From Ephemerocybe angulata (taxonomy: Eukaryota; Basidiomycota; Agaricomycetes; Agaricales; Psathyrellaceae): a stretch of 64,000 bases of DNA. Below, one piece after another: positions 1-11,621 of this stretch. The DNA lies in assembly GCA_013368325.1 (NCBI GenBank), contig JAACJK010000004.1, positions 186,001 to 250,000 on the forward strand, written 5' to 3'. The notes under the pieces are model-generated. The model saw nothing but the letters and a program-made list of their open reading frames with translations, was not told the DNA's origin and ran no database searches. A program made the translations under genes and the position numbers. The number at the start of each line of letters is the position of its first letter. Positions within the stretch are counted from its first letter, which is position 1.

Positions 1-319
1 GCCTAGACCAAAAGAAGAAAGGGTTCTCTGGGAATTTCCAGGCTGGGAGGAAGCCGAGACGTCCACGTTGCGTGCCTGCCTCCTCAATTCTGCGCACTCA
101 ATGAATTCGATGTTGTCACAATAGGCACTTGGGGCAAGACGGGATACAACTTGACATCACGATCTCGGCAAGTACTAATAGAAATAGCCCTTTAGACCCT
201 GACTTCGGGAGGATTCAGGAACCAGATAGCACCATATGATCATCGGTAGTTCTTCCGCGGGCGCGTGAGCGCCCAGTTTAAGCGCGCATCGTGCGGGTCC
301 GACGTGCCAGAACGCCTAA

Positions 320-2365
320 TCAGGGTGGCAAGTTCTCCGTCTGAAGTCTGGGTGTGATATCACATTCAAAAGGAAGAAGTTTACTGCGGGTTAAGACATT
401 AGCTCCCTTTTCTAGGCAGTACCAGCCAGGAACGACGAGAGTACACTCACGCAATAAGGTGGCTAGTGGTTTCCAAGCTTATCGATACGCGATTGCCTGC
501 CTTATCCTTTGGCTGATTGATATTGAATGTGGCCAATATGGATGCAGTAAGGATGAACAGGGCATCGCCGGCAAAGTGTCTTCCTGGGCAGATTCTGCAT
601 AGGACGGTGAGAGTTGATACACGAGTCTAGTATACTGGCAGATACTCGCCGGCGTCCATATCCAAAGGCGTGTTCTACGTCGGGGAGCGACGGGTCGATC
701 TTCCCGTCCTTCAGAAATCGTTCGGGCTGAAACTCGAAAGGGCTCTCAAAAGTATTGGGGTCGTGCATAATGGCCCTGTATCAAAGGAGATCAATGGTGT
801 TACCCCCCTGGAAGTTGCGATGTCCCATACCATGTGTTAGGAAAGACAAGTGTTCCTTTGGGAATGAAGTACCCGCTATAATCATCATCCTCCGTGGTAC
901 AGTGAGGGATACCTGAATATCCGACTTTAATATCTCGAATGCAATATGAAGCTATTCTTACCTACCCAAGGGTACCACGTTGTACCAGCGGCTTATTTCT
1001 TTTACTAGCGCGTGGACGTATGGAAGGTCAGGACGATCTGATATCAGTGGGAGGCGACCATGGCCAACGACAGAATCAAGCTCGGCCTGCGCTTTCCTCT
1101 GTGCCTCGGGGTTGTTGGCAAGGGCCAGGAAGATGCCTTTACCTGTTACAGTCGTCTGATTGAGGGATAAGCTTCAATTGATAGCAGTGATCCTAATAGT
1201 TGGGTAATGCTCACTGTATCGGAGCCAGCTGTGTAGAACTCGAATTAAAACGACGATTACCAAAAGAGCGACGACGAGAGCGACGTACCCATATACGCTT
1301 CGGCACAAACATGTCTCGCCACCGATTCAGCCTCACTGTCATCTCCGTTGCGTTCGATGAAGCTCGACGCCATGCTCGGATATGCACTTTGGTCTCCAGG
1401 CGAGTAATTCGCCTTTGCTAAATCATAAGGTGCTTGTAGAGTCCTGTGGACTATGACGGCCACTTTACGGAAGTGTCGTTTGAACTCAGCTCCCGGAAAC
1501 CAGGTTGGGATATACTTCAATAATGGAAACATGTTGACGAGATATTTACCCGGCCTTGCCGCCTCCGTGATCTCGTGAACAAGGGTCGCTGCGTTATGAA
1601 TGAATTCGGGGGTGTTCTTGGGGTCGTTGATGCCATACGCGGTGCGCATAATTGTTGTACCAGAGAATCTTCGCTCCGTCGTCAGATTATGGGGAACGGC
1701 CATCTGCTATAGTAGCACGGGGATCACCTACTGTTCAATGTGTTTCAGAAACGCCCCAGGACTTTCCCTGAGGTTTCGGAGTAATCTGTTTGCTTCCTCG
1801 TACATGATGGGATGAAACCTCGCGACAGATGCCTGCTTCAGCTGGTCGTGAAACGCACGTCGATGCTGCCTCCAACTCGGGCCGTAAGGCATCATTCCAA
1901 AGTCCCAAGTCATTTCAAGCCTGGCATGGGTCAGATTCAATTAATCGGACAGGTTTTACCGTAAAATCCTCACAAATCGATCACTGGGACGTAAGGCCGA
2001 CTCGAATACTTCGCAGCCCGCGCTTCCAATAAGTCGGCCGCCCGACAAGCCGACCCTAGGACTACGAAGCCTTGACCGACGACTTCCATGTATAATATAT
2101 CGCCTGAGACAGAGAACAGAGAGTGTCAGTAACCCAACGCCCTTTCGAAGAGGCTGTGCTCACCATACTCCTTGCTAAGTGCATCGTAGGCCTGCCATGG
2201 TTGGTCATGCGGAATTTGGAAAAGGTTTCCGACGATGGGGAGGCCTCTTGGTCCAGGAGGTAGAGGAAGGCCGAGAGGATTCTGGCGCCTTTTCTCGAGA
2301 ATCCGCTTGACAACAAAGAGAGCGCCCAAACACCCAGCAACGACAATCCAATCAGAATACTGCAT
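320..2365 (-). CDS. Cytochrome P450 monooxygenase (P450-1)
   Basis: Multi-exon heme-thiolate monooxygenase of the fungal type often annotated as O-methylsterigmatocystin oxidoreductase-like; the substrate cannot be told. The start at 2365 gives an N-terminal membrane anchor (residues about 5-20), then a basic stretch and the proline hinge LPLPPGPRGLP. Further exons carry WDFGMMPYG (C-helix region), IMRTAYG, the I-helix motif AGSDTT, the ExxR motif as KEISRW, PERF, and the heme loop [13 protein letters not shown] with the cysteine ligand. The last exon ends KLLPFECDI...NLPP and stops at 320-322. Two oddities: the intron that splits the heme loop needs a GC donor (649-648) instead of GT, and the loop is one residue shorter than in the neighbouring copies just before FGYGRR. 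No frameshift was seen. It lies tandem to P450-2 and shares its intron pattern, so local duplication is likely. Membership of the superfamily is certain; the subfamily is not. Confidence 0.9.
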
Positions 2366-3038
2366 CTTGACCAGTGAAGGGGGGTAGAGGAGCAACAAGA
2401 TAAGGAGAGCGTTGCATGAGTGATACCCTGGCATTATACTTTTCGAAAATAGCCATTCCAAGGATAGCGCGTTCAGCTGAGTAGTCCCCGCCGCGCAAAC
2501 CCCAACAGGCTCCACTTACCATCCGTCCCTCTCGCCTTCCCTAGAATAACCTGCTTCGAGAACGGAAATAGAGTTGGCCATGAGCTCAGGACTCTGGGCA
2601 ATGCGGAGAGAGCGCGTTGACAGTATCTCCATACGCCAGTAGATTGCCTTCACGTTAATCCTTTTCAGCCAACCACAATCAGGGTGTTGCCTTCTAAGTC
2701 ATCCCAGTGAGTCCTGGTGCTAAAGGTCGTGCCCAGAACCACTTGAGTTATACGTATTTTACGTATCAAGGCGGTCCCTGTATCATGCCCATCCAGAGCT
2801 CAAACTGTGCGATAAGGGTTTTCATCGTAGGGCCACTGAGCTTGAAGGACCGACCGTAGATACCAAATCCTTCCCGAAATGAAAGACGGTGGAGACTCGT
2901 GGAGGCTCTATCTCGGTTGAAAGCAAAGTGGGTCACCAGACAGCCCAACACTTCAACCTCTTATAAGAAGGGAATGAATACCGTATCGGTGATCACCAGT
3001 TTTACGTGGCACTTCGCATTGGCAGACAAAAGGCTTCG

Positions 3039-5064
3039 TTATGAAATCAAACTTTCTCTTCCGCGCCTCAACGTAATCTCGCATTCAAATGGACGGAGTT
3101 TCCTTCGAGGTAGCTCAGCAGGTGCACAGATCCTAGGTCTGAGGTATACTCACGCAACGTTGTGACTCGTGGTTTGGAACTTGACTGGCACACGGTTTCC
3201 CGAATTATCCTTCGGTTGTTGAATGTTGAATGTGTGTAGAACGGAGGCAACAAGCAGAAACAGTGCATCGTTGCTAAAGAATCTCCCAGGACAGATCCTT
3301 ACAGGCACGATGTGTGAGCACGACCGCAATAGCATTCATATCGTTGGGAAGTGTACCTTCGACCGAACCCAAAAGCAGCATGTTCCGCATCCGGAATGGA
3401 TGGACCAATATTTCCGTCCTTTAGGAACCTCTCCGGGTTAAACTCGAAAGGTTTGTCAAAGGTTTCTTCGTTGTGCATCATCGCCCTGCACCCAGAAATA
3501 TCGCAGCTTAGTATAGATATGAAGACCTTTTGGCTGGACTGCCTACCATGCATTCGCGAGAATAAAGGTGTTCTTTGGAATGAAGTAGCCGTCATACTCG
3601 TCGTCCTCCGTCGTGCAGTGGGCAACACCTAATTTAATATTAGTCTCAGCTTGGTAGGCCAGTCTGTGAGTCATAAGCATACCTAGAGGGACGGCGGTAT
3701 ACCAACGGCTGACCTCCTTGACGAGCGCATGGACATAAGGAAGGTCAGCGCGATCCGATATCAGAGGAAGCCGCTCCACGCCAACCACGGCGTCGAGCTC
3801 GGCCTGCGCCTTTTTTTGGAGATCGGGATTGTTCGCCATGACAAGGAAGAAACCCTTGCCTGAAGCGGTAGTCTATGCCGAGGATGAGTGAGTTGAATTT
3901 GGTCCATGATTAGACAAATTACCGTATCTGCACCAGCTAGATAGATTAGGATGAGTTATGGCACGGGGGTGGATATAACCTATGAAACATACCCATGTAG
4001 GATATGGCGCACACGTTTCTAGCCACGGATAGCATTTCCGAAGCATTGCTCTCGCCACGAAAGCGGTCTAGATAATTGGTAGTCATGCTCGGGTGAGTGG
4101 TCCTAATGCCAGCTGAGTAGTTATCTTCTGCGATTTTGAACGGAATCTCCAAAGTCTTGAGGGACATCTCCGCGATCTCGCGGAAATAATGCTGGAATCC
4201 AGCACCTGGGAACCAAGCGGGAATGTACTTGAGGATTGGGAAGACGTTGACAAGATACCTCCCAGGCTTTCCGGCCTCCCCGACTTCTTGTACAAGCATT
4301 TCAGAGTAATGGACAAACTCTGCATTCTTCTCTGGGTCTTCGATTCCGTATGTGGCCCTCATAATTGTAGTTCCAACCAGTCTACATGGACGCTCATCAG
4401 GCATCTCGGCGAAGAAAATGGCGACCAGACTCACAAGTGGATATGGTCAAGAAAAGCTTCAGGTTTGCTCTTGAGCTTTCGAAGAAACATGTTCGTTTCC
4501 TCGTACATAATGGGGTAGAATTGGCTAACGGCGGATGGCTTGAGTTGGTCGTGGAAGACTCGACGATGCTGTCTCCATTGTGGTCCATAGGGCATCATAC
4601 CAAAGTTCCAGCCCTGACCAGTGCTATGAGAACGATATTAATCCATGGAATACTGTAACATGATAAGCGTGCTCTTGCTCACAGTTCTATCAGCGCCACG
4701 TCTGGTCTATCGGAGTAGTTTGTCGCACGCGTCTCAAGAAGATCCACCGCACGGCGGGACGACCCCAATATCAAAAGCCCTTGCCCGATAGCTTCCAAAT
4801 AAACGATATCGCCTAACGAGTGGCTGAGTGAGGCTCTTTCCGCTGAGAGACTGGAGTACTAAACTCACCGTATTGTTTACAAAGCCCATCATACCCCTCC
4901 CAGGGTAGTACCTCTGGGATGTCGGAAACATTTCCGACGACGGGATAGCCTTTAGGACCTGGAGGAAGAGGTAGCCGGAGAGGGTTTCTGCGTTTCTGGT
5001 CGAAGATTCTCTTCACGATCAATGCAGCCACCAGACCCCCAGAGACGACGACCAAGGCTTGCAT
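3039..5064 (-). CDS. Cytochrome P450 monooxygenase (P450-2)
   Basis: Second P450 of the tandem set, predicted as an ER-anchored monooxygenase. The ATG at 5064 gives a short hydrophobic anchor (MQALVVVSGGLVAALIV), a basic patch and [11 protein letters not shown]. Exons downstream encode GWNFGMMPYG, IMRATYG, the I-helix motif AGADTT (its core on a 14-base exon at 3923-3936), ExxR as KEVSRW, PERF and FGFGRRICPGRFF. The terminal exon reads KLRPFECEI...SLIS and stops at 3039-3041. All introns inspected have GT-AG borders, and the phases match those of P450-1, P450-3 and P450-4. The gene looks intact. Its protein is close to P450-1 over the whole length (NYS, PGRYLVN, FPILKYIP), which supports tandem duplication. 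The substrate is unknown, and no pathway core enzyme lies next to it. Confidence 0.9.
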
Positions 5065-5926
5065 AGTGAAGTGCGAGGAAGGAGACGTCGCAACAATCCT
5101 GAGGTGCCTTCATATCTTATATTGCGACTACTTGGACCAAACAAAGATGTCCGATCTGTCAGGAGCAGGTCTTTGCTGAGCTATCCATGCCGTACACGGC
5201 GGACAGTCCCCACTGCTGCAGCTGCGTGTGGATTGAGTGGTGCTCCGAGTCGCCTGCCACACCTGGTATGCCTTCCTTAATCCGTGAATGCCGTCCATCG
5301 AGTTGGCAGGCCACGATGCATTGTTTCCGAGTCATATCGTTCCAGGAGAGGCTGGTAGAAAGGGGGCTTTTAGCGAAACCAGTCCTTGCGTATGAACTTA
5401 CGAGCCATTCAAGTTCAGCAAGATCATGAACAGCGCTAAGATGGAGATGAGCGATATTGCAGACACTGACAGTTGAAAGTGGGTCAAAAGTTTGTGATTG
5501 AAGGTCAAGCGTGAGCTGGCTGAACGCTGCGCGGAACGGCCTTCTCCGTTCCGCGCACTGGCCCTCAAGTTCGGAACGGAGTTCGAAACACCGCCTCATT
5601 CCGGGCCCCTAACCTTAGACTAGGAGGGCTTGAGCGCTTAAACTTGGCCATCGTCATTCGTTTTTAGCGCTACGTCGGTCACGGACCTTGGAACCGCAGA
5701 AAAAGGCAGACTTGACATCTGAAGTCACACTGAGTGCCCGGCAACATTTCCTTTCGTGCACTTGTTCGACCGTAATTCTTACTCCTAGCGAAGAAGGGGA
5801 TTGGAATTTCTATGAATGTCGACTGCAGCGGACCCATCTCACAATGCATTGGGATTAGCGTAATCAATTAGTAGCAGGAGGTCTAAGGTAATGCTCTATG
5901 GAGTGATTCTATTTGTAAACGAGTGT
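5065..5926. other. Non-coding stretch between P450-2 and SSP1, with a hairpin
   Basis: I see no convincing gene here. The antisense-looking open frame over 5159-5599 has no recognisable domain. A perfect 11-base inverted repeat (5529-5539 and 5546-5556, loop of six bases) forms a GC-rich hairpin. Near 5600-5650, read on the minus strand, is a short segment beginning GGCCAAGTTTAAGCGCT. Related sequence recurs at about 43484 and, more loosely, at about 45533, on either side of the second SSP gene. Confidence 0.45.
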
Positions 5927-6794
5927 TTAGAGAGAGAGGCACTCGGTAAGGACAGCGATCTGGGCACCAAGCGTGCCCAAAGTGATGCAGACGGTCTTGA
6001 GGAGGACGGCAAGGAGGACCTTCACGGAGGGAAGGGCAACAATGCAGACCGAGAGAATATCAGCGCAAAGGGCACTAATGAGATGGGTGGTTATGTTAGC
6101 CAAAGACCCTGAGGAGAGATAAAAGCAGGGAACTTACATGATGGCACTAATGCAGAGCTGGAGGTCAAGGTGGATACCTCCACAGCCGCGGATAACAACG
6201 ACAAGGACCTGGAGGACGGTCTGAGAGAGGATGGGTTAGTATCGGAGCTTGCTATACAAGGAAGAGGATTGCTTACGTTGATGAGGCCGCCGACGAGAGC
6301 GCAGAGCTGAACAGCGGAGAGAACAGCGCCGGTAAGGCTGAGGACGCCGTGCACGCTGATGCAGACCTTGATGTTAGCGAGGCAGGCGGCGAGGAGGACC
6401 TGGATCTTGACGAGGAGGGCGAGGATGACCTTAATGTCAACCTTGGCAGTGACACCAGCGGAGACAGCAATAGCGGCCTCTGAAAGGAAGGGCGCGCGTC
6501 AGCGGGAGGTGGAGAGTAGTATAAGAAGGACGTACTGATGTCAGCAACGATAGGGCCCAGCTGAGCATCCACGTCGGCGACGATAGCTGCAATCGAGGTG
6601 GGCTCGGAGCCCCCGGGGCAGCCGCCTGTGGCGCAACGCCTATCGAGGTCGACCGCAGGTGCGACGTTGGTGTTGGCAAGAGCGGGGGTAGCAGGAGCGC
6701 CACGAACGGCGATGCCCTGGGCGGGGAGAGAAGGAGCGGCAGAGGCAACTGCAAAGAAGGCAGCAGCGCCGAGGAGGAACTTGAAGGAGAGCAT
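5927..6794 (-). CDS. Small secreted hydrophobic 10-cysteine protein, copy 1 (SSP1)
   Basis: Predicted 230-residue secreted protein of no family I recognise. Four exons (6794-6536, 6479-6277, 6220-6138, 6074-5927) sum to a closed frame. The N-terminus is a clear signal peptide (MLSFKFLLGAAAFFAVASAA). A short variable propeptide-like region follows and ends in the dibasic pair RR immediately before the first cysteine (RRCATGGC). The rest is a run of hydrophobic amphipathic segments with ten cysteines in all, including RGCGG, and it ends in TECLSL. Exons 2-4 have the same lengths (203, 83, 148) as those of the copies at 44.1 and 60.7 kb. The pattern is not the 8-cysteine hydrophobin pattern nor cerato-platanin. 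A surface, membrane-active or cell-wall role is inference only. The first intron follows GAC ATC A, so the joining codon here is Lys, where copy 3 has Glu. Confidence 0.85.
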
Positions 6795-6839
6795 TATGAA
6801 TGAGAGTGGTGGTAAAGAGGGAAAATGAGGGTGTAAGAC

Positions 6840-7018
6840 TGGAGTAGCTGAGAAGGCTAGGACTGCAGAATGGGGAGTAGAGCCGTTGGGTGCCCAGTAC
6901 TTATACGCAAATTCTGTTCCCTGCGATTAGATTACATTCAGGGTCGTCCGCAGCCGAGATGGCTTAATCACTCGGGTTGCCAGCCTAAAATTGCACGAGG
7001 CTGGGTAAAAGCGCCGTG
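6840..7018 (-). promoter_or_regulatory. Conserved promoter of SSP1
   Basis: Read on the minus strand, this segment contains a TATA box (TATAAGTA, 6905-6898) about 105 bases before the ATG. It is followed by CTGGGCACCCAACGGCTCTA and a CCATTCTGCAGTCC block. Upstream are CGACCCTGAAT, TCGG and GCGCTT...CCTCGTGC blocks. The same ordered blocks occur before SSP2 and SSP3. The sequence between TATA and start is nearly base-for-base conserved in its first 45 bases, which suggests a shared core promoter and start site. Confidence 0.75.
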
Positions 7019-9430
7019 TCGTATCCTCAGGAGCTGTCGTTAGATGGGTAGAACTCGATTTGGTAAAAGGCCCCGGAAAAGTGCCGTCACGCGTCACACA
7101 ACCGCATCAGCTCGTCGCTTTCCCGCCCCCCACAGACACCCTCCGACTGTCCAATTCGAGGCCCTTGGGCCGAGCCTGAGATGAGCGGCAAGGAGGCTGG
7201 CCGTGGGACCCACGTATTGCGAAGCGGTTTTCCATCGGGGGCCGTGGGACCCTACACATGGGAAAATGTGGGGTTGTCGCGAATGAGAGAGTCGGATGAG
7301 GGTTGGTCAGGCGAGCGCCATCAACGCTGATGTGACGGTGACCGGGGCTTTTCCGAATCGAGTTCTACCCATCGTATGTAGACTCGTATCCTCAGCGATG
7401 GCGGGACTGCAACGGGACTGTCAAAATTAAATCTGTCTCGACTAAAACTCTGCACGGAGCAAGCACGGAGCTGACTCGGCAAGCGGTCCTTTGGCGATCC
7501 CGTCATGATTGAATGCTTCCTGCAGGTTATGGTTCAATTATAGCTGCTTTTCACACTTTGGTTGACCACACGACGCCATTGTATCGACCAAATTGGGAGG
7601 CCAAAAAGATTCCAACGTCGGAGGGGTCGGAGGTCTCATCAATCCTGACTACCTACGACATAAGCGCCTGCGAATGCAAAGCAAAATAGCCCCTTCAGCC
7701 GGACCGCAAAGGGTTTTTGGCTTTCGACCCCTCGGCGTAAGCCGTCGACCCGTGATATGGATTGGTCGGCAAGCGCTGAATGTCCACAACTGCTGGCAGT
7801 CTTCGCTTCCACCATTCCGGCAACCCGACACTAGCCGACACTTCGTAAAATCGGTAGCCCCATCCCCTCCCATCCCCCCCTGGTCGTATCGCCACCGTAG
7901 TATTGACTCTTCCAGGTGTGCAAAGCTCTTTCATTCCAATACTGCTTAGTACCTGCAATAGCTTGCACGCGGCTGCGCGATGGTACGCTGTAGCATACCA
8001 CTTACTTTACCCCACGGGCGCCTATTCGCGCAGGCAAGACCATGTAAGTATCTCCTATTTAGCGTAGTAAATTTGCAGGGTTTTGGCACATTCTCGTAAG
8101 TGCGCACCGTTGCTTCCGACTGGGCGCATGGGCGGCCTGGGTCAACCTGGGTTTGGCCAGGGTCACCGGGGATGTGGAAGCGAATGCTCGGCATGCCGAC
8201 AAATTACCCGGCGTGCTCGCGGTTGACCCCGGACGGTGTGCCCAGCCTTTGGTGATCACCGCCGTCCGGTGTGCGCCGTGGTCACTCAGGCGCCCACAGC
8301 TCGTCGCGCTCCAGCGAGCGCAGCTTGAAGTCAGGGCACACCTACTCTCAAAGCTAATAGGCCATATTGAAGAAGAAAGAATGGCGCCGTGACATGGAAG
8401 TATGGGCAAAGTCTGGGATAACACGGAAACATCCCCGATCTTGATGAAAGGGCGAGAGGTCGGTGTTGTCGCGGTTATGATACGTCGTTGACTCGGATGT
8501 AGAGTCGCTCGGTAGTGGTCAGGGGTCAAAGTTGAGTTAAGTCGCTTCCTGACACGTTTGAGATAAGATAAGATCGTAGCAGCAGCCAGTCGCAGATTAC
8601 CTCGCAATCACAAGCGCCAGCACATAGTGGTTTTGCAGAGTAATTTGCTTGGGCAGGTACGTCGAGGTCCAGATGGAAGTTGATGACAGGCCAGAAATGA
8701 CACGATCCCCGGGCAGAACCCCCGAACTTCCACCTGACCCAACGGGCCACGGCCCACAGGGCAATGGCGCTGCCCACAGCCTGCTTCAAGTTTCAACCCT
8801 TCTATAAAATTTCTCATATTGCACCTCGTCCGCACAAGGGGTCTCAACCGAGCAGCCCGAGGCGGCGACCTCACCCGCCACGCCGCGCGGCCGGCCACGC
8901 TTACTCAGCCAAATAAATTTCGGCAAGAAGGGCGCCTAAGTAAGTGTAGACAGCTTGTAGTATTACTGATATTTGTATGTCAGGCATCCCTTTCGAGTTC
9001 GTCAATACACTGATGACTAGAGTTGAGATATGCTCTACGATGGAAAACTGGGCGGAGAACTTCAAAGGCATGGCAGACGATAGGGTGCGCCCACCGTACT
9101 TGCACCGTACAAGCCTTTCGCACAATGCCGGTGCCGTTGCATGCATTTTCAAATATGGTGAAGGACCCCGATTGTGATTTTCCGGGTCCCTGGGCAGGTG
9201 GGTAGCTCGGGCTGCTCGGTTGAGCCCCCCTTGCGTCCACACGTCCATTACTTATGGCATCTCCATGTCTGACCACAAGTCGTAGTTGATTAAAGCCTTT
9301 TGACACCGCCTTCCATATTGATACTTAAGTCGGTGAGGCATTCTTGGGAAGATTTCGTTCTTGAACACAAATTGCAACCGTGTCACGCTTTGCCTTTCTG
9401 CCTTTCCCCACAACATAGCGACCGACGACG
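7019..9430. other. Gene-free region with dispersed repeats and an inverted repeat
   Basis: No supportable gene is seen in these 2.4 kb; open frames are short and carry no motif. Contents: a segment around 7761-7850 that also occurs upstream of SSP3 near 61233-61310, with one 24-base piece inverted between the two; a GGGACTGTCAAAAT piece near 7414 with a counterpart near 60972; a GATAAGATAAGAT motif near 8563; and a 19-base perfect inverted repeat, CTCAACCGAGCAGCCCGAG at 8843-8861 and its complement at 9206-9224. Confidence 0.5.
8829..9240. repeat. Inverted-repeat pair, possible degraded element
   Basis: Two arms of about 33 bases face each other around 8829-8861 and 9206-9240. The 19-base core is perfect, and outside it the arms stay similar (CGCACAAGGGG against GGACGCAAGGGGG). 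About 345 bases lie between the cores. I could not find a target-site duplication or a transposase, so this may be an old non-autonomous element or an inverted duplication. Confidence 0.4.
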
Positions 9431-10214
9431 ATGGCCCCAAAGACCTACTCTTGGATATCCCTGTGGTTCTTGATAACAGTTCCAGTCATCGCCTGGGACG
9501 TAGGGTACTGCTTTGCTCGGCCCAGGTCTTTCGAGGTGAGATATACCGTGTACTCTGGAGTCGACATTCTGTTTAAGCGCGGGTTCAACCACAGGGAGGG
9601 GACCTGCACTGGATCTGGAGGCCGTACGCCATCTACCAGAACGTACGTATACCCATTGTCCATCCAGGGCCTCCCAAAAAGCAGGCCTAACAACCCCGCA
9701 GATCGACTTGGTGTACGGCGTCGAAGCTTATGAGAGGGGTGATGGCTTCACCAATGCCCAATGTCTGTTCGCATGGCCATCTTCCACCAGGATACCCATC
9801 CCAACTGATATACTATATAGCCTTAATGAACGTCCTAGAGACGCTTGGAAACATCGCCTATCTCTACCTTGCACACGTCGCCTTGTCCCCCGTGGCCCCA
9901 CTCATCGGCTTCACCTCAGCAGCGCTCACTCTTGCCAAGACCATTCTGTACTGGGCGCAGGAATACTACTGTGGGTACTGCTCGGTAGGGCACAACTCGC
10001 TGAAAGATCTCGCGGTGTTTTGGATCCTGCCTAACGGGTGAGGCTCGTTTCGTTATCCTTCTCATTGGTTGACTTATGCTGACTGGCCCTGTTTCTTTGA
10101 TCTGAAAGACTGTGGCTCGCCCTCCCCACGCTGATTACATTGACGCTTGGGAGCGACATTGCTGGTGTTCTGCGGAAGGCAGACGCCGGGGGCTTGAAGA
10201 AGAAAAAGAACTGA
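9431..10214 (+). CDS. EXPERA/EBP-like multispan membrane protein
   Basis: Predicted 178-residue integral membrane protein. Five exons (9431-9535, 9595-9642, 9702-9762, 9821-10037, 10109-10214) join in frame with GT-AG introns. Hydrophobic segments lie at about residues 8-25, 75-95, 100-120 and 145-165. Recognisable pieces are WDVGYCFARPRS, GGDLHWIWRPYAIYQ, DLVYGVEAYERGDGFTNAQ, MNVLETLGNIAYLYLAH and a charged cytosolic tail. The layout resembles fungal proteins of the EXPERA superfamily (emopamil-binding protein and relatives: sterol isomerases and ER membrane chaperones). The canonical catalytic residues of sterol delta8-delta7 isomerase were not confirmed, so an enzymatic role is not claimed. 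The C-terminus KKKN fits a dilysine ER-retrieval signal. It stands alone between gene-poor stretches. Confidence 0.75.
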
Positions 10215-11621
10215 CATACCACTCCTTGTCTGTGCGAGTGTGCTTGTATGTAGGAATGCGCCCGGCTCCATAGACAGAAATCGACTTTCATACTGAGGTT
10301 TTGAAGGGGTTGAAGGGGCGCTGTAGTGAGGGCTATTGTTTGTGCGCTTGTTTGGGCATTGAACGTTCAATAAGCGCTCGTCGAAGCAACGTCAAAGTTT
10401 GATCGATGTTCGTGTTCTGCTACCACCACTGGCACCATTCGTAAACTCTCGGGCCTAGCCTGCATCTCTTGAAGCCCCCTACACCAATGCACCACTACCT
10501 TCGAGAAATATATAGACTAGCCAATGGGCTCGACCAGTTCGGTCAGTCTCGGGTGCGTTCAGTTTCGACCGTATGCAAATGTTATAAATGCCTTCACATG
10601 ACAGGGGATGGAAAGGAGGATAGTATGACAAGGAGTCACCTCAACACTCATTTGCGGAGCCCTCTCTAGACTGAATAATGGTTGGAGTGGCAGAAGCCAC
10701 TCGTGCATCTGCATACATAAGGTCAACGGGCGCTCTCTCATCTTGCCAGATTTGAGCCCCTCTTACTCTACCTCCCAACTTGCCACTCACCCCTTCTCGC
10801 AATCGATCAAAACAGCACTCTGAGTCTAAGGACGCTTCAAGCCGTCGCGTGTCAAATTATCGACCGAGGGATCTCAAGCGACTCCGGGCCTCTTAGGTGG
10901 TACGTCTTCTCGGAAAGCATTTCTGGCACCATTATGAATCGCTTACACATCTGCCACCAGCCTTTTCCTTCCCACTTCAAACTTGAGTCAAATTACTGCC
11001 AGAACCGGAAGGAAAGAGCTGCCGGAGGCTACCTTATGCCGGTGTGGCCTTCTGCGAAAGAAGTATGAAGTAAGAAGGGGTCAGATCGCCTTCTCGACCT
11101 TAGCCCTCAAACGCACACTTCCCAGCGAAGGCTCAACTTCGATCCTCTCGAGTCCTGAGGCCGACTGCCGCCCCGGAAGAGCTTTCTATTTTACACCCCA
11201 TTTACACGGGGAATTATGAATTTCAAATTTGCACCTCTGGCACTTCGTCCCAACTCCACAACCACCCGATCGTACTTAGCACTGTTGGCAGTGTTTCCAG
11301 GTGAACATCTGAGTCCTTCCATCTTATCTTATCACTGACAATGCGGGGCAAGCGGTTCGCATACTCTAGTGCATCCGATCAAAATGCATCTAGCCTCCTG
11401 CCTCGTTGCAGGCATGTGCATTTTGGTTACGAAAATTGCTTCGAGCATGACCATTCCTGACTGTATAAGGACTACAATGCTGGCTATGCACGATTGTTCC
11501 TCTTTGCTTGGCCGGCCACGCGCACCGTCAGCTACATCGACCCTACCAGCCGCCTGCGTACGCGGGACGCACGCACCGCGAAGCACGATCGCTACTTAGC
11601 CCGTTTCCCTCCCCCTCCTCC
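10215..11621. other. Intergenic region upstream of the ferric reductase gene
   Basis: No gene is seen. Open frames here are short, lack motifs and lie in every frame. TTATCTTATC (a double GATA site on the minus strand) lies near 11325, about 300 bases before the reductase start. GATA-type sites are the known targets of iron-responsive GATA repressors in fungi, so a regulatory role is conceivable but unproven. Confidence 0.4.

Noticed and set aside
5927..6794. SSP proteins considered as hydrophobins
   Set aside because: Ten cysteines in a different spacing, no CC doublets, and a much longer body than class I or II hydrophobins.
8059..8607. Minus-strand frame of 182 codons in the gene-free region
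   Set aside because: Arg/Ser/Thr-rich random-looking translation, no motif, overlapped by equally long frames on the other strand.
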